Shown one piece after another: positions 35,396 through 44,895 of a stretch of 64,000 bases of DNA. The stretch lies in NCBI RefSeq assembly GCF_019458805.1, contig NZ_JAIBOA010000004.1, forward strand, positions 346,989 to 410,988, in the 5' to 3' direction. The notes under the pieces are model-generated. The model saw nothing but the letters and a program-made list of their open reading frames with translations. It was not told the DNA's origin and made no database searches. The position numbers were made by a program, and so were the translations under genes. The DNA comes from Actinomadura parmotrematis (GTDB taxonomy: Bacteria > Actinomycetota > Actinomycetes > Streptosporangiales > Streptosporangiaceae). Each line of letters opens with the position of its first letter. The first letter of the stretch is position 1.

Positions 35396-35902
35396 TCAGC
35401 CGGCGGCCTTTTCGGCGGCGGTGGGGGTGAGGCGGAAGACGCGGAGGTTGCGGTCGACGCGGGCGGCGTACTGGTCGTAGACGGGCCAGACCTTCAGCAG
35501 CGTCGGCCAGACCTGCTCGCGTTCGTCGCCTTCCAAGAGGTGTGCGGTGACGGGGGTGCGGCGGCCCTTGAAGGTGACGGTGGCCGCCGGGGTCTTCAGG
35601 AGGTTGCCCGTCCAGGCGGGGTGCTTCTCGCGGCCGAAGTTGGAGCCGACGACGAGCCAGGTGCCGTCCGGCTCGGGGACGCAGGCGAGCGGCGCCTCGC
35701 GCGGCTGGCCGCTCTTGGCGCCGGTGGTGGTGAGCAGCAGGCTCGGCACCATGCCCTGGCTCATCAGGACGCGGCCGCCGGTCGCCTTGGAGATGACCTT
35801 GTCCAGCCGGGGGACGATCTTCGGGCCCACCTTGGAGAACCAGACGGAGCCGGCCATCCGCTGGATGAGCGGGGCCATCGCGCGCTGGGCGGGGTTCGGC
35901 AT
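35396..35902 (-). CDS. F420-dependent nitroreductase-family (Ddn-like) oxidoreductase
   Basis: The 168-residue protein starts at ATG 35900-35902. It shows the deazaflavin-dependent nitroreductase core: SLLLTTTGAKSGQPREAPLACVPEPDGTWLVVGSNFGREKHPAWTGNLLKTPAATVTFKGR, including the T-x-G-x-x-S-G-x-x-R phosphate-binding stretch and the KHPAW.. N-L motif. Family members reduce substrates with F420H2, which actinomycetes make. An N-terminal amphipathic helix (IQRMAGSVWFSKVGPKIVPRLDKVI) may touch the membrane. It begins 3 bases after the upstream SDR gene stop and is surely co-transcribed with it. Confidence 0.88.
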   Translation of the reverse strand: MPNPAQRAMAPLIQRMAGSVWFSKVGPKIVPRLDKVISKATGGRVLMSQGMVPSLLLTTTGAKSGQPREAPLACVPEPDGTWLVVGSNFGREKHPAWTGNLLKTPAATVTFKGRRTPVTAHLLEGDEREQVWPTLLKVWPVYDQYAARVDRNLRVFRLTPTAAEKAAG

Positions 35903-35905
35903 GGG

Positions 35906-36940
35906 TCAGGACTCCTTGACGTCGGTGGGGGCGAGGCGGCCCGCGCGGGCCGCCGGGAGGTGGCCGGCGGCGGCGAGCCAGCGCAGGCCGTCGGCGACGG
36001 TCTCCTCGACCGGCCGCGGCTTCAGGCCGAGCGCGTCCAGCGCCGGCGCGTCGTCGGTCGGGACGAGGCGGACCATGAACTCCGCGGCGTCCCGGGTGAG
36101 GGGGTAGTGGAAGGGCTTGACGCGCTTGGCGAGGTCCAGCAGCGTCCCGGCGGCCAGCAGCGCCGCCGCCGGGACCTTCACGCGGCGGCACTTCACGCCG
36201 GTGAGGGCGTCGCAGATGTCGGCGTACTGCGGCCAGGTCAGGTAGTGGCCGCCGAGGACCCAGCGCTCGCCGCCCGACGCGGCGGTGACGGCGCGGGCCA
36301 GCGCCTCGCCGAGGTCGCGGACGTCGATGACCGATACCCCGCCCGGCGCCATCGGCCACGCCGTGTCCAGCGCGCCGACCAGGCCCTCCATCAGCGAGTC
36401 CAGGACGGGCTGCTCGGGCCCGCACACCCCGCCCGGGTAGACGATCGCGACGGGCGCGCCCTCGTCCTGCAGCCCGCGCACGTACTCCTCGGCCGCGACC
36501 TTGGAGCGGCCGTAGCCGGTGCGCGGCGAGGCGAGCGGCCCGTCCGCGGTGATGACGGGCGCGACCGGCGGGACGAACACCCCGACCGAGGACACGTGCA
36601 CGATCGTGCCCGCCCCGGCCCGGACGGCGCCGCCGACCACGTTGCGGGTGCCGTTCAGGTTCACCGCGACCAGGTCGCCGGCGTCGCCGGTCACGCCGAC
36701 CGCCGCGGCCGAGTGGATCACCGCCTCGCAGCCTTGCAGGGCCGCGTCCACGGTGGTGGGATCGAGCATGTCGCCGGGCACGAGCTCGACGTCGCCCGGG
36801 TCGACGCCGATGGCCGCGAGGACGCGCGCGCCCTTGGCGGGGTCGCGGACGAGCGCCCGGGGCTCGTGCCCCGCCGCCAGCAGCGCCCGCGCGGTGTAGG
36901 AGCCGACGAAGCCCGACGCGCCGGTGAGGAAGACCCGCAT
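35906..36940 (-). CDS. NAD(P)-dependent epimerase/dehydratase (extended SDR)
   Basis: The 344-residue protein starts at ATG 36938-36940. The nucleotide-binding GASGFVG lies at residues 7-13 and the catalytic pair is YGRSK (about residue 145). SSVGVF in the middle provides the catalytic Ser. PGGVCGP and the substrate-side region are typical of the extended SDR group acting on dihydroflavonols, steroids or nucleotide sugars. A helix near residues 240-260 (VPAAALLAAGTLLDLAKR) resembles those of 3-beta-HSD-like members. It heads a two-gene unit with the F420-type reductase, suggesting paired redox steps on a lipid or terpenoid; that is inference. Confidence 0.85.
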   Translation of the reverse strand: MRVFLTGASGFVGSYTARALLAAGHEPRALVRDPAKGARVLAAIGVDPGDVELVPGDMLDPTTVDAALQGCEAVIHSAAAVGVTGDAGDLVAVNLNGTRNVVGGAVRAGAGTIVHVSSVGVFVPPVAPVITADGPLASPRTGYGRSKVAAEEYVRGLQDEGAPVAIVYPGGVCGPEQPVLDSLMEGLVGALDTAWPMAPGGVSVIDVRDLGEALARAVTAASGGERWVLGGHYLTWPQYADICDALTGVKCRRVKVPAAALLAAGTLLDLAKRVKPFHYPLTRDAAEFMVRLVPTDDAPALDALGLKPRPVEETVADGLRWLAAAGHLPAARAGRLAPTDVKES

Positions 36941-36944
36941 CCTG

Positions 36945-36990
36945 ACAAACTAGCGTTTGGTGGGTAGCGGGCGCAGCGTGTTCCGGACAC
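36945..36990. promoter_or_regulatory. Divergent promoter region with two inverted repeats
   Basis: CAAAC-TAGC-GTTTG (36945-36958) lies right at the start of the SDR gene. GTGTTCCGGACAC (36978-36990) has GTGT/ACAC arms and lies about 100 bases before iolG. The first could control the SDR pair and the second the iol operon. Regulators are not in the window. Confidence 0.4.
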
Positions 36991-37089
36991 CTACTTATCC
37001 CCTGTGAGTGACCGTCCCGGCCGTTGACGGACATGGAACGCTCCAGCACACTCAGGGCCCACCCACCGCCGTCCGGGAGGTACCTCCTC

Positions 37090-38382
37090 ATGCGGATCGG
37101 ACTGGCCGGCGCGGGGCGCATCGGTGCGCGCCACGCCGGAGCACTGCGGCGGCTGCCGGACGTCGGCCTCCTGCTCATCGCCGACGCCGACCCCCGGCGG
37201 GCCGAGCACCTCGCCGCCCACCTCGCCGCCCGCCCCCTGGCCCCCGCCCCAGCCTCCGCGATGGCCTCCCAGGCGAACGCCGCACGACCGGACGGCCTCG
37301 CCCGTCCACCGGACGGTGCAAGCGGCGCCACCGTGGGGCCGGGCGCCGGGCCCTCGCGGGCCGCGGGGGCGGGTGCCGGGCCATGGGACGGCGGTTCTTC
37401 GGGCGGTGGCCGACCGCAGGACGCCGTTTCGGTAGGGGCGGCGCCGGACGCGGCGGTCGGCGTGTTCTGGGACGGCGGCCCGGCGGGCACCTTCTCGGCA
37501 GGGGCGGCGCCGGGCGGGTGTGCCGACGTCGTCGCCGTCGCGTCGGTCGAGGAGCTGTTCGGGCGGGTGGACGCGCTGGTCGTGGCCGCCGCCACCGGCG
37601 CGCACGCGCCGCTCGTGCGGCGGGCGATCGCGGAGCGGATACCGGTGTTCTGCGAGAAGCCGCTCGCCGCCGACCTCGATGGAACGTTCCAGATCGTGGC
37701 GGCGGCGGACGCCGCGAGCGTCCCCGTGCAGGTCGGGTTCCAGCGCCGGTTCGACGCCGGGTACGCGGCCGCGCGCGAGGCCGTCGCGTCCGGGCGGCTC
37801 GGGTGGCTGCACACCGTGCGGTCCTGCGGGTTCGATCCGGCGCCGCCGCCGCCCGGGTACGTGCCCGGCTCGGGCGGCCTGTTCCGCGACTGCCTGATCC
37901 ACGACCTGGACTCGATCCGGTACGTCACCGGGCGCGAGGTCGCGCGGGTCATGGCGGTCGGCGCGAACCTCGGCGCCGCGGTGTTCCGCGAGTGCGGCGA
38001 CGTCGACACCGGCGCCGCGCTGCTGGTGCTGGACGACGGCGCGCTCGCCACGGTCGCCGCGACCCGCTACAACGCCGCCGGCTACGACGTGCGGCTGGAG
38101 CTGTTCGGGTCCGAGGGCAGCGTCGCCGCCGGGCTCGACGCGCGGACGCCGCTCACCGCGCTGCCCGCCGCCGCCGCGCCGGCCGACCCCTACACCGGGT
38201 TCCTGGACCGCTTCGCCGACGCCTACGACGCCGAGCTGCGCGCGTTCGTGCGGGTCGCCGCCGGGGAGCTGGCGAACCCGTGCCCCCCGGCCGACGCGCT
38301 GGAGGCGTTCTACCTGGCCGAGGCGTGCGAGCTGGCGCGCCGGGAGGGCCGCGCCGTGGACCCGGCGGAGGTGCGGCGGTGA
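37090..38382 (+). CDS. iolG: Inositol 2-dehydrogenase-like Gfo/Idh/MocA oxidoreductase with large insertion
   Basis: ATG 37090 follows GGGAGG (37076-37081) and gives 430 residues. The Rossmann start is MRIGLAGAGRIGARHAGAL. The conserved lysine is in FCEKPLAADL, then GFQRRFDAGY and RDCLIHDLDSIRY, all typical of IolG, which oxidises myo-inositol to scyllo-inosose with NAD. Between residues about 50 and 144 there is a Gly/Ala/Pro-rich, domain-free insert, placed after the second Rossmann strand (IADADPRRAEHLAAHLA) and before the next (CADVVAVASVEELF). Typical family length is about 335-345, so the insert accounts for the excess. It is the first gene of the iol operon (GTGA overlap with iolE). 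Confidence 0.85.
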   Translation: MRIGLAGAGRIGARHAGALRRLPDVGLLLIADADPRRAEHLAAHLAARPLAPAPASAMASQANAARPDGLARPPDGASGATVGPGAGPSRAAGAGAGPWDGGSSGGGRPQDAVSVGAAPDAAVGVFWDGGPAGTFSAGAAPGGCADVVAVASVEELFGRVDALVVAAATGAHAPLVRRAIAERIPVFCEKPLAADLDGTFQIVAAADAASVPVQVGFQRRFDAGYAAAREAVASGRLGWLHTVRSCGFDPAPPPPGYVPGSGGLFRDCLIHDLDSIRYVTGREVARVMAVGANLGAAVFRECGDVDTGAALLVLDDGALATVAATRYNAAGYDVRLELFGSEGSVAAGLDARTPLTALPAAAAPADPYTGFLDRFADAYDAELRAFVRVAAGELANPCPPADALEAFYLAEACELARREGRAVDPAEVRR

Positions 38383-39200
38383 GGCTGGCGGGGGCGCCGA
38401 TCTCCTGGGGCGTCTGCGAGGTGCCCGGCTGGGGCCACCAGATGGCGCCCGGCCGCGTCCTCGCCGAGATGCGGGCGCTCGGCCTGGCGGCGACCGAGCT
38501 CGGCCCCGACGGCTACCTGCCCGCCGGGCTGCCCGCCGCGCACGGGCTGGCGGTGGCGGGCGCGTTCGCGCCGGCCGTCCTGCACGATCCCCGCCGCGAC
38601 CCGCTCCCGGCGATCCGCCGCCGCCTCGCCGCGCTGCCGCCGGGCGCGGTGCTGGTGCTCGCCGCCGCGACCGGCCGCGACGGCTACGACGCCCGGCCCG
38701 CGCTGGACGCCGCCGCCTGGGCGGCGCTGCTCGCCAACCTCGACGCGCTGCGCGGCCGCCCCGTCGCGCTGCACCCGCACGTCGGGACCGTCGTGCAGGA
38801 CGCCGCCGAGGTGCGGCGGGTGCTGGACGGCTGCGGCGTGCCGCTCTGCCTGGACACCGGCCACCTGCTCATCGGCGGCACCGACCCCCTGGACCTGGCG
38901 CGCTCCGACGCCGGCCGGATCGCGCACGTGCACCTCAAGGACGTGGACGCGGGCGCGGCGGCCCGCGTCCGCGCCGGGCGCGTCCCCTACGGCGAAGCGG
39001 TCCGGGCGGGCCTCTACCGCCCCCTCGGCGCGGGCGACGTCGACATCGCGGGCATCGCCCGCGCCCTCACCGGTGCCGGATACGGAGGCTGGTACGTGAT
39101 GGAACAGGACACCGTCCTGGACGCCGAGCCGCCCCCCGGCGGCGGCCCGTCCGCCGACGTCGCGGCCGGCCTCGCCTACCTGGCGGGGGCGACGCCATGA
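38379..39200 (+). CDS. iolE: Myo-inosose-2 dehydratase (TIM-barrel)
   Basis: GTG 38379 overlaps the iolG stop by 4 bases. The 273-residue protein starts RLAGAPISWGVCEVPGWGHQM, continues ALGLAATELGPDGYLP and has HPHVGTVVQ, CLDTGHLLIGG and HVHLKD, the metal-binding strands of the IolE/IolI xylose-isomerase-like barrel. The N-terminal motif is that of IolE, which dehydrates scyllo-inosose to the 3,5/4-trihydroxycyclohexanedione. Its place between iolG and iolC supports this. The stop overlaps the iolC ATG (ATGA). Confidence 0.88.
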   Translation: MRLAGAPISWGVCEVPGWGHQMAPGRVLAEMRALGLAATELGPDGYLPAGLPAAHGLAVAGAFAPAVLHDPRRDPLPAIRRRLAALPPGAVLVLAAATGRDGYDARPALDAAAWAALLANLDALRGRPVALHPHVGTVVQDAAEVRRVLDGCGVPLCLDTGHLLIGGTDPLDLARSDAGRIAHVHLKDVDAGAAARVRAGRVPYGEAVRAGLYRPLGAGDVDIAGIARALTGAGYGGWYVMEQDTVLDAEPPPGGGPSADVAAGLAYLAGATP

Positions 39201-40144
39201 ACGACGCCCCCTTCGACGTCATCACCATGGGCCGGGTCAGCGTGGACGTCTACCCGCACGCGACGGGCGTCCCGCTGGAGGACGTGGAGTCCTTCGGCCG
39301 CTACCTCGGCGGCAGCCCGACGAACGTGGCCGTCGCCGCCGCCCGCCTCGGCCGCCACACCGCCGTCATCACCCGCACCGGCGACGACCCGTTCGGCCGC
39401 TACGTCCGCCGGGCGCTGCGCGGGCACGGCGTGGACGACCGGTTCGTGCGGGCCGTCCCCGGCCTGCCGACGCCGCTCGCCTTCTGCGAGATCTTCCCGC
39501 CGGACGACTTCCCGCTCTACTTCTACCGCTACCCCAAGGCCCCCGACCTGGAGATCCGCGCCGCCGAGCTGGACCGCGCGGCGCTCGCCGCCGCCCGCGT
39601 CGTCTGGGCGACCGTCACCGGCCTGTCCGCCGAACCGAGCCGCACCGCCACACTCGAAGCGCTCTCCTGCCACACCGGCCTCACCGTCCTGGACCTGGAC
39701 TGGCGCCCCATGCTGTGGGAGCGACCGGACGAGGCGCCGGGCCGCGTCCGCGAGGCGCTGCGGCACGCGACCGTCGCCGTCGGGAACGCCGAGGAGTGCG
39801 CGCTCGCCACCGGGGAGCGCGACCCGGACGCCGCCGCCCGCGCCCTGCTGGACGCCGGCGTCGCCCTCGCCGTCGTCAAGCGCGGCCCCGCCGGGGTCCT
39901 GGCGCTGACCGCCGGCGAGCGCGCCGAGTCCGCGCCGGTGGAGGTCGAGGTCGTCAACGGACTCGGCGCCGGGGACGCCTTCGGCGGCGCGCTCTGCCAC
40001 GGCCTGCTCGCGGGCTGGGGCCTGGAGCGCGTCCTCGCCTTCGCGGGCGCGGCGGGCGCGCACGTGGCGTCCCGCCTGGCCTGCGCCGACGCCATGCCCA
40101 CCGCCGCCGAGGTCGAGGCCCTGCTGCAAAGGGAGGCGCCGTGA
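39197..40144 (+). CDS. iolC: 5-dehydro-2-deoxygluconokinase (PfkB family)
   Basis: The 315-residue protein starts at ATG 39197. It has the PfkB N-terminal signature (GGSPTNVAVAAARLG) and the C-terminal catalytic motif (VVNGLGAGDAFGGALCHGLL) with the base Asp in GAGDAF. YPHATGVPLEDVESFGRYLGGSPTN and FPPDDFPLYFYRYPKAPDLEI are typical of IolC. It phosphorylates 2-deoxy-5-keto-D-gluconate after the IolD and IolB steps. GTGA overlap couples it to iolB. Confidence 0.93.
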   Translation: MNDAPFDVITMGRVSVDVYPHATGVPLEDVESFGRYLGGSPTNVAVAAARLGRHTAVITRTGDDPFGRYVRRALRGHGVDDRFVRAVPGLPTPLAFCEIFPPDDFPLYFYRYPKAPDLEIRAAELDRAALAAARVVWATVTGLSAEPSRTATLEALSCHTGLTVLDLDWRPMLWERPDEAPGRVREALRHATVAVGNAEECALATGERDPDAAARALLDAGVALAVVKRGPAGVLALTAGERAESAPVEVEVVNGLGAGDAFGGALCHGLLAGWGLERVLAFAGAAGAHVASRLACADAMPTAAEVEALLQREAP

Positions 40145-40989
40145 AGCACTACGTACCGTGGGGGACCGCCGCGGAAGGCCCGTACGGGCTCGTCGTCACG
40201 CCCGAGTCGGCGCGCTGGACGCACACCGCGCTCCGTGTCCTGGAGCTGGACGGCGCGCACACCTTCACCACCGGGGAGTTCGAGACGATCGTGCTGCCGC
40301 TGGCGGGCAGCGCCGCCGTCACCTGCGACGGCGTGACGATGGCGTTGCAGGGCCGCCGCAGCGTGTTCAGCCGCGTCACCGATTTCGCGTACGTGCCGCG
40401 CGACGCGCGCGCCACCGTCCGGGGGCGGGGACGGTTCGCGCTCGCCGGGGCCCGCTGCGAGCAGCGGCTACTGCCGCGCTATGGACCCGCCGAAGACGTG
40501 CCGGTCGAGTTGCGCGGCGCGGGGGCCGCGAGCCGCCAGGTCAACAATTTCGCGACGCCCGAGGGCTTCCCGTATGCGCAGAAGCTCATCGCCTGCGAGG
40601 TGCTGACTCCCGGCGGCTGCTGGTCGTCCTATCCGCCGCACAAGCACGACGAGGCGGGGCCGCACGAGTCGGTGCTGGAGGAGGTCTACTACTTCGAGGT
40701 GGACCGCGGCGGCGCCGCCTACCAGCGCGTGTACGGCACCACCGACGTGCTGGAGGAGGTCCGGACGGGCGACGCGGTGCTCATCCCGCACGGCTGGCAC
40801 GGCCCGTCGATGGCGCCGCCCGGCCACGACCTGTACTACCTGAACGTGATGGCGGGCCCGTCGCCCGAGCGCGCCTGGCGGATCTGCGACGATCCGGCGC
40901 TCGCCTGGGTCCGCGACACCTGGCCCGGCCAGGCCGTCGACCCGCGCCTGCCCCTCACCACCACCGGCGAGCGGGAGGAGGCGCGGTGA
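40141..40989 (+). CDS. iolB: 5-deoxy-glucuronate isomerase
   Basis: GTG 40141 gives 282 residues. The bicupin is recognised by PPHKHDEAGPHESVLEEVYYFEV, whose histidines and glutamate bind the metal, by RQVNNFATPEGFPYAQKLIACEVLTPGGCWSSYPP, and by VLIPHGWHGPSMAPPGHDLYYLNVMAGP. IolB isomerises 5-deoxy-glucuronate to 2-deoxy-5-keto-gluconate. GTGA overlaps link it to both iolC and iolD. Confidence 0.95.
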   Translation: MKHYVPWGTAAEGPYGLVVTPESARWTHTALRVLELDGAHTFTTGEFETIVLPLAGSAAVTCDGVTMALQGRRSVFSRVTDFAYVPRDARATVRGRGRFALAGARCEQRLLPRYGPAEDVPVELRGAGAASRQVNNFATPEGFPYAQKLIACEVLTPGGCWSSYPPHKHDEAGPHESVLEEVYYFEVDRGGAAYQRVYGTTDVLEEVRTGDAVLIPHGWHGPSMAPPGHDLYYLNVMAGPSPERAWRICDDPALAWVRDTWPGQAVDPRLPLTTTGEREEAR

Positions 40990-42797
40990 GGCTCACCGTC
41001 GCCCAGGCGACCGTCCGGTTCCTGGCCGCCCAGCACGTCGAGCGCGACGGCGAGGAGCGGGCGTTCTTCGCCGGCTGCCTCGGGATCTTCGGGCACGGCA
41101 ACGTCGCGGGCCTCGGGCAGGCGCTGCTCCAGGAGGGCTTCCCGTACGTGATGGCCCGCAACGAGCAGGCCATGGTGCACACCGCCGTCGGGTACGCGCG
41201 GGCGTGCGACCGGCTCGCGGCGTGGGCCTGCACGACCTCGGTCGGGCCGGGCGCGACCAACCTCGTCACCGGCGCCGCCCTCGCCACGATCAACCGCGTC
41301 CCGGTGCTGCTGCTGCCCGGCGACGTGTTCGCGACGCGGACCGCCAACCCCGTCCTGCAGGAGCTGGAGGACGCCCGCACGCTCGACGTGTCGGTCAACG
41401 ACTGCCTGAAGCCGGTCTCGAAGTACTGGGACCGGATCAACCGGCCCGAGCAGCTCGCGCCCGCGCTGCTCGCCGCGATGCGCGTCCTCACCGACCCGGC
41501 CGAGACCGGCGCCGTCACCCTCGCGCTGCCGCAGGACGTGCAGGCCGAGGCGCACGACTGGCCGGACGGGCTGTTCGCGCGCCGCGTCTGGCACGTCCCG
41601 CGCCCGCTGCCCGAGCCGGGCGAGCTGGCGCGCGCGCTCGACGTCCTGACGGCGGCCGAGCGGCCCCTGATCGTGGCGGGCGGCGGCGTCCACTACTCGG
41701 GCGCGGCGGCCGAGCTGCGCGCGTTCGCCGAGCGCACCGGCTTCCCCGTCGCCGAGACGCAGGCCGGCAAGGGCGCGCTGCCCTGGGACCACCCGCAGGC
41801 GGCCGGCGCGATCGGCGCGACGGGCGGGACGGCGGCGAACGAGCTGGCCCGCCGCGCCGACGCCGTCCTCGGGATCGGCACCCGCTACAGCGACTTCACC
41901 ACCGCCTCCCGGACGCTGTTCGCGCGCGACGGCGTCCGGTTCGTCAACCTCAACGCGGCGCGGTTCGACGCCGCCAAGCTCGCCGCGCTGCCGCTCGTCG
42001 CCGACGCCCGCGAGGGCCTGCGCGCCCTCGCCGCCGTCCCGCCCGTCGGGGACGCCTACCGGGCGGAGGTCCGCGACCGGGTGGCGCGCTGGAACGCGGT
42101 GGTGGACGCGGCGTACGGCGCGGGCGACGGCGCGCAGACGGCGGTGATCGGCGCGGTGAACGCCGCCGCCGGGCCGCGCGACGTGGTGGTGTGCGCGGCC
42201 GGGTCGATGCCCGGCGACCTGCACCGGCTCTGGCGGTGCCGCGACCCCAAGGGCTACCACGTCGAGTACGGCTACTCCTGCATGGGCTACGAGATCGCGG
42301 GCGGCCTCGGCGTCCGCCTCGCCGACCCCTCCCGCGAGGTGTTCGTGCTGGTCGGCGACGGCTCCTACCTGATGATGGCGGCCGAGCTCGCCACCGCCGC
42401 CGCGCTCGGCGCCCGCCTCGTCGTGGTGCTCGTGCAGAACCACGGCTACGCCTCCATCGGGAACCTGTCGGAGAGCGTCGGCGCGGAGCGCCTCGGCACC
42501 CGCTACACCGGCCCGGACGGGCGGCGCCTGCCGGTGGACCTCGCCGCCAACGCCGCGAGCCTCGGCGTGCGGGCCGTCCGCGCGGACGGCGTCGCCGCGC
42601 TGCGCGACGCGCTCCGGGAGGCACGCGAGGCGCCCGGCACGACCGTCATCGAGGTGGAGACCGATCCGGCGCTGCCCGCCCCCGACGGCGGGGCCTGGTG
42701 GGACGTGCCCGTCGCCGGGACCGCCGGACGGGACGCCGCCCGGGACGCCCGCGCCCGCTACGAGGAATCGATCAAGAGCCGCCGGCACCATCTGTGA
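40986..42797 (+). CDS. iolD: 3D-(3,5/4)-trihydroxycyclohexane-1,2-dione hydrolase (ThDP enzyme)
   Basis: The 603-residue protein starts at GTG 40986 (VRLTVAQATVRFLAAQHVERDG). It has FAGCLGIFGHGNVAGLGQALLQ, the ThDP glutamate region around RNEQAMVHTAVGYARA, TTSVGPGATNLVTGAA, a central cofactor domain, and the ThDP/Mg motif GDGSYLMMAAELATAA...VVVLVQNHGYASIGNL. IolD opens the ring of the diketone to 5-deoxy-glucuronate. It is the last catabolic gene; the transporter begins 65 bases on. iolA and a GntR-type iolR are not in the window. Confidence 0.95.
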   Translation: MRLTVAQATVRFLAAQHVERDGEERAFFAGCLGIFGHGNVAGLGQALLQEGFPYVMARNEQAMVHTAVGYARACDRLAAWACTTSVGPGATNLVTGAALATINRVPVLLLPGDVFATRTANPVLQELEDARTLDVSVNDCLKPVSKYWDRINRPEQLAPALLAAMRVLTDPAETGAVTLALPQDVQAEAHDWPDGLFARRVWHVPRPLPEPGELARALDVLTAAERPLIVAGGGVHYSGAAAELRAFAERTGFPVAETQAGKGALPWDHPQAAGAIGATGGTAANELARRADAVLGIGTRYSDFTTASRTLFARDGVRFVNLNAARFDAAKLAALPLVADAREGLRALAAVPPVGDAYRAEVRDRVARWNAVVDAAYGAGDGAQTAVIGAVNAAAGPRDVVVCAAGSMPGDLHRLWRCRDPKGYHVEYGYSCMGYEIAGGLGVRLADPSREVFVLVGDGSYLMMAAELATAAALGARLVVVLVQNHGYASIGNLSESVGAERLGTRYTGPDGRRLPVDLAANAASLGVRAVRADGVAALRDALREAREAPGTTVIEVETDPALPAPDGGAWWDVPVAGTAGRDAARDARARYEESIKSRRHHL

Positions 42798-42862
42798 TCT
42801 TCGCGGGGGCTGTGGTCTGCTGGAGGGCAGCCACCTCCTCGGGGGAGAACGGAGATCGATCC

Positions 42863-43843
42863 ATGCGATTGCCTCGACACGCCGGCCGGATCGCGGCGGC
42901 CGTCCTCGCCGCCGCGCTCGCTCTCGGCGGCTGCAGCGGCTCCGGCGGCAAGAAGGCCGAGGAGAAGGCGGCGTCCGGCGGCCCCCGGCTGAAGATCGCG
43001 ATGGTGACGCACTCGGGGCAGGGCGACACCTTCTGGGACATCGTGAAGAAGGGCGCCGAGGCCGCCGCGGGCAAGGACAACGTCCAGCTGCTCTACTCGG
43101 CCGACCCCGAGGGCGGCAAGCAGGCCCAGCTCGTCCAGACCGCCATCGACCAGAAGGCCGACGGCATCGTCGTCACCCTCGCCAAGCCCGACGCGATGCG
43201 GGACGTGCTCGCCCGCGCCGCCGCCGCGAAGATCCCCGTCGTGTCGATCAACTCGGGCGCGGAGGCGTCGGCCAAGCTGGGCGCGGTCGCGCACTTCGGG
43301 CAGGACGAGACGGTCGCGGGCGAGGCCGCCGGGCGGCAGCTCGCCAAGATCGGCGCGAAGAACGCGATCTGCGTCGTGCACGAGCAGGGCAACGTCGGGC
43401 TGGAGAGCCGCTGCGCCGGCGCGAAGAAGACCTTCGGCGGCAAGCTGCAGAACCTCTACGTCACCGGCACCGACATGCCGCAGGTCAAGTCCGCCATCAC
43501 CGCCAAGCTCCAGGCGGACAAGAGCATCGACGGCGTCCTGACGCTCGGCGCGCCGTTCGCGCCGACCGCCGTCGACGCCGCCAAGGACGCCGGCAGCAAG
43601 GCCAAGGTCGCCACCTTCGACCTGAACAAGGACCTCATCGCGCAGCTGGAGTCCGGCGCGATCTGGTTCGCCGTCGACCAGCAGCCCTACCTCCAGGGCT
43701 ACGAGGCCGTGGACGCCCTGTGGCTGCTGAGGAGCAACGGCAACGCCCTCGGCGGCGGCCGCCCCGTGCTGACCGGGCCCGCGATCGTCACCAAGGACAG
43801 CGCGGCGTCGCTCGCGGCCTTCGCGAACCGGGGCACCCGCTGA
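42863..43843 (+). CDS. Sugar/inositol ABC transporter substrate-binding lipoprotein
   Basis: ATG 42863 follows GGAGAT (42851-42856) and gives 326 residues. The signal peptide ([18 protein letters not shown]) ends in a lipobox with the lipidated Cys at about residue 24. The mature part is a type-1 periplasmic-binding fold of the ribose/inositol class: [41 protein letters not shown] and [14 protein letters not shown]. It binds the sugar outside the membrane and passes it to the permease encoded next (1-base overlap). Location after iolD makes inositol the likely ligand. Confidence 0.9.
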   Translation: MRLPRHAGRIAAAVLAAALALGGCSGSGGKKAEEKAASGGPRLKIAMVTHSGQGDTFWDIVKKGAEAAAGKDNVQLLYSADPEGGKQAQLVQTAIDQKADGIVVTLAKPDAMRDVLARAAAAKIPVVSINSGAEASAKLGAVAHFGQDETVAGEAAGRQLAKIGAKNAICVVHEQGNVGLESRCAGAKKTFGGKLQNLYVTGTDMPQVKSAITAKLQADKSIDGVLTLGAPFAPTAVDAAKDAGSKAKVATFDLNKDLIAQLESGAIWFAVDQQPYLQGYEAVDALWLLRSNGNALGGGRPVLTGPAIVTKDSAASLAAFANRGTR

Positions 43844-44895
43844 TGGCGGGGACCGCCACCGCCCCGGCGCGGCCGCCGGGCGACGAGCGGCTCGGGCGCC
43901 GCTCGCCGCTCCGGCGGCTGCTCGGCCGCCCCGAGCTCGGCGCGCTCATCGGCGCGATCGTGCTGTTCGCGTTCTTCTCCGCCGTCGCGGACGCGTTCCG
44001 GCAGGCCGGCTCGTTCTCCACGGTGCTGTACGCCTCGTCCACCTTCGGGATCATGGCGGTCGGGGTGTCGCTGCTGATGATCGGCGGCGAGTTCGACCTG
44101 TCGGCCGGGGTGATGGTGACGACGAGCGCGCTCGTCGCCGCCCTCGTCAGCTACCAGCTCACCCTGAACGTGTGGGCGGGCGTCGCGGTCTCGCTCGCGG
44201 TGACGCTCGCGCTCGGGTTCCTCAACGGCCTGCTGTACGTGCGGACGGGGCTGCCGAGCTTCATCGTCACGCTCGCGACGTTCTTCATGCTGGCGGGCGC
44301 CAACCTCGGCGTCACCAAGGCCGTCACCGGCAACGTCGCCTCCGACTCGGTCCGCGACATGGACGGGTTCGCGTCCGCGCGGTCGCTGTTCGCCTCCAGC
44401 GTCGACATCGGCGGCGTCAACGTGTCGGTGACGGTGTTCTGGTGGCTGGCGTTCGTCGCGGTCGCGACCTGGCTGCTGCTCCGCACCCGCCCCGGCAACT
44501 GGATCTTCGCGGTGGGCGGGGCGGCGGACGCGGCGCGCGCGGTCGGCGTCCCCGTCGCCCGCACCAAGATCGCCCTGTTCATGGGGGTCGCGCTCTGCGC
44601 CTGGTTCCTCGGCATGCACCTGCTGTTCTCCTACGCCACGGTGCAGTCGGGGGAGGGCGTCGGCAACGAGTTCTACTACATCATCTGCGCCGTCATCGGC
44701 GGCTGCCTGCTGACCGGCGGCTACGGCTCGGCGGTGGGCGGCGCGATCGGCGCGTTCATCTTCGGGATGACCAACAAGGGCATCGTCTACGCCGAGTGGA
44801 ACCCCGACTGGTTCCGCTTCTTCCTCGGCGCGATGCTGCTGGTCGCGACGGCGCTGAACCTGGTGGTGCGGCGCAGGGTGGAGCGGTCGGGATGA
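43843..44895 (+). CDS. Sugar/inositol ABC transporter permease
   Basis: ATG 43843 overlaps the preceding stop by one base (TGATG). The 350-residue protein has about nine hydrophobic helices and the RbsC/BPD_transp_2 pattern: [78 protein letters not shown] and [27 protein letters not shown]. It forms the membrane channel with the ATPase encoded next, whose ATG overlaps its stop (ATGA). Confidence 0.92.
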   Translation: MAGTATAPARPPGDERLGRRSPLRRLLGRPELGALIGAIVLFAFFSAVADAFRQAGSFSTVLYASSTFGIMAVGVSLLMIGGEFDLSAGVMVTTSALVAALVSYQLTLNVWAGVAVSLAVTLALGFLNGLLYVRTGLPSFIVTLATFFMLAGANLGVTKAVTGNVASDSVRDMDGFASARSLFASSVDIGGVNVSVTVFWWLAFVAVATWLLLRTRPGNWIFAVGGAADAARAVGVPVARTKIALFMGVALCAWFLGMHLLFSYATVQSGEGVGNEFYYIICAVIGGCLLTGGYGSAVGGAIGAFIFGMTNKGIVYAEWNPDWFRFFLGAMLLVATALNLVVRRRVERSG

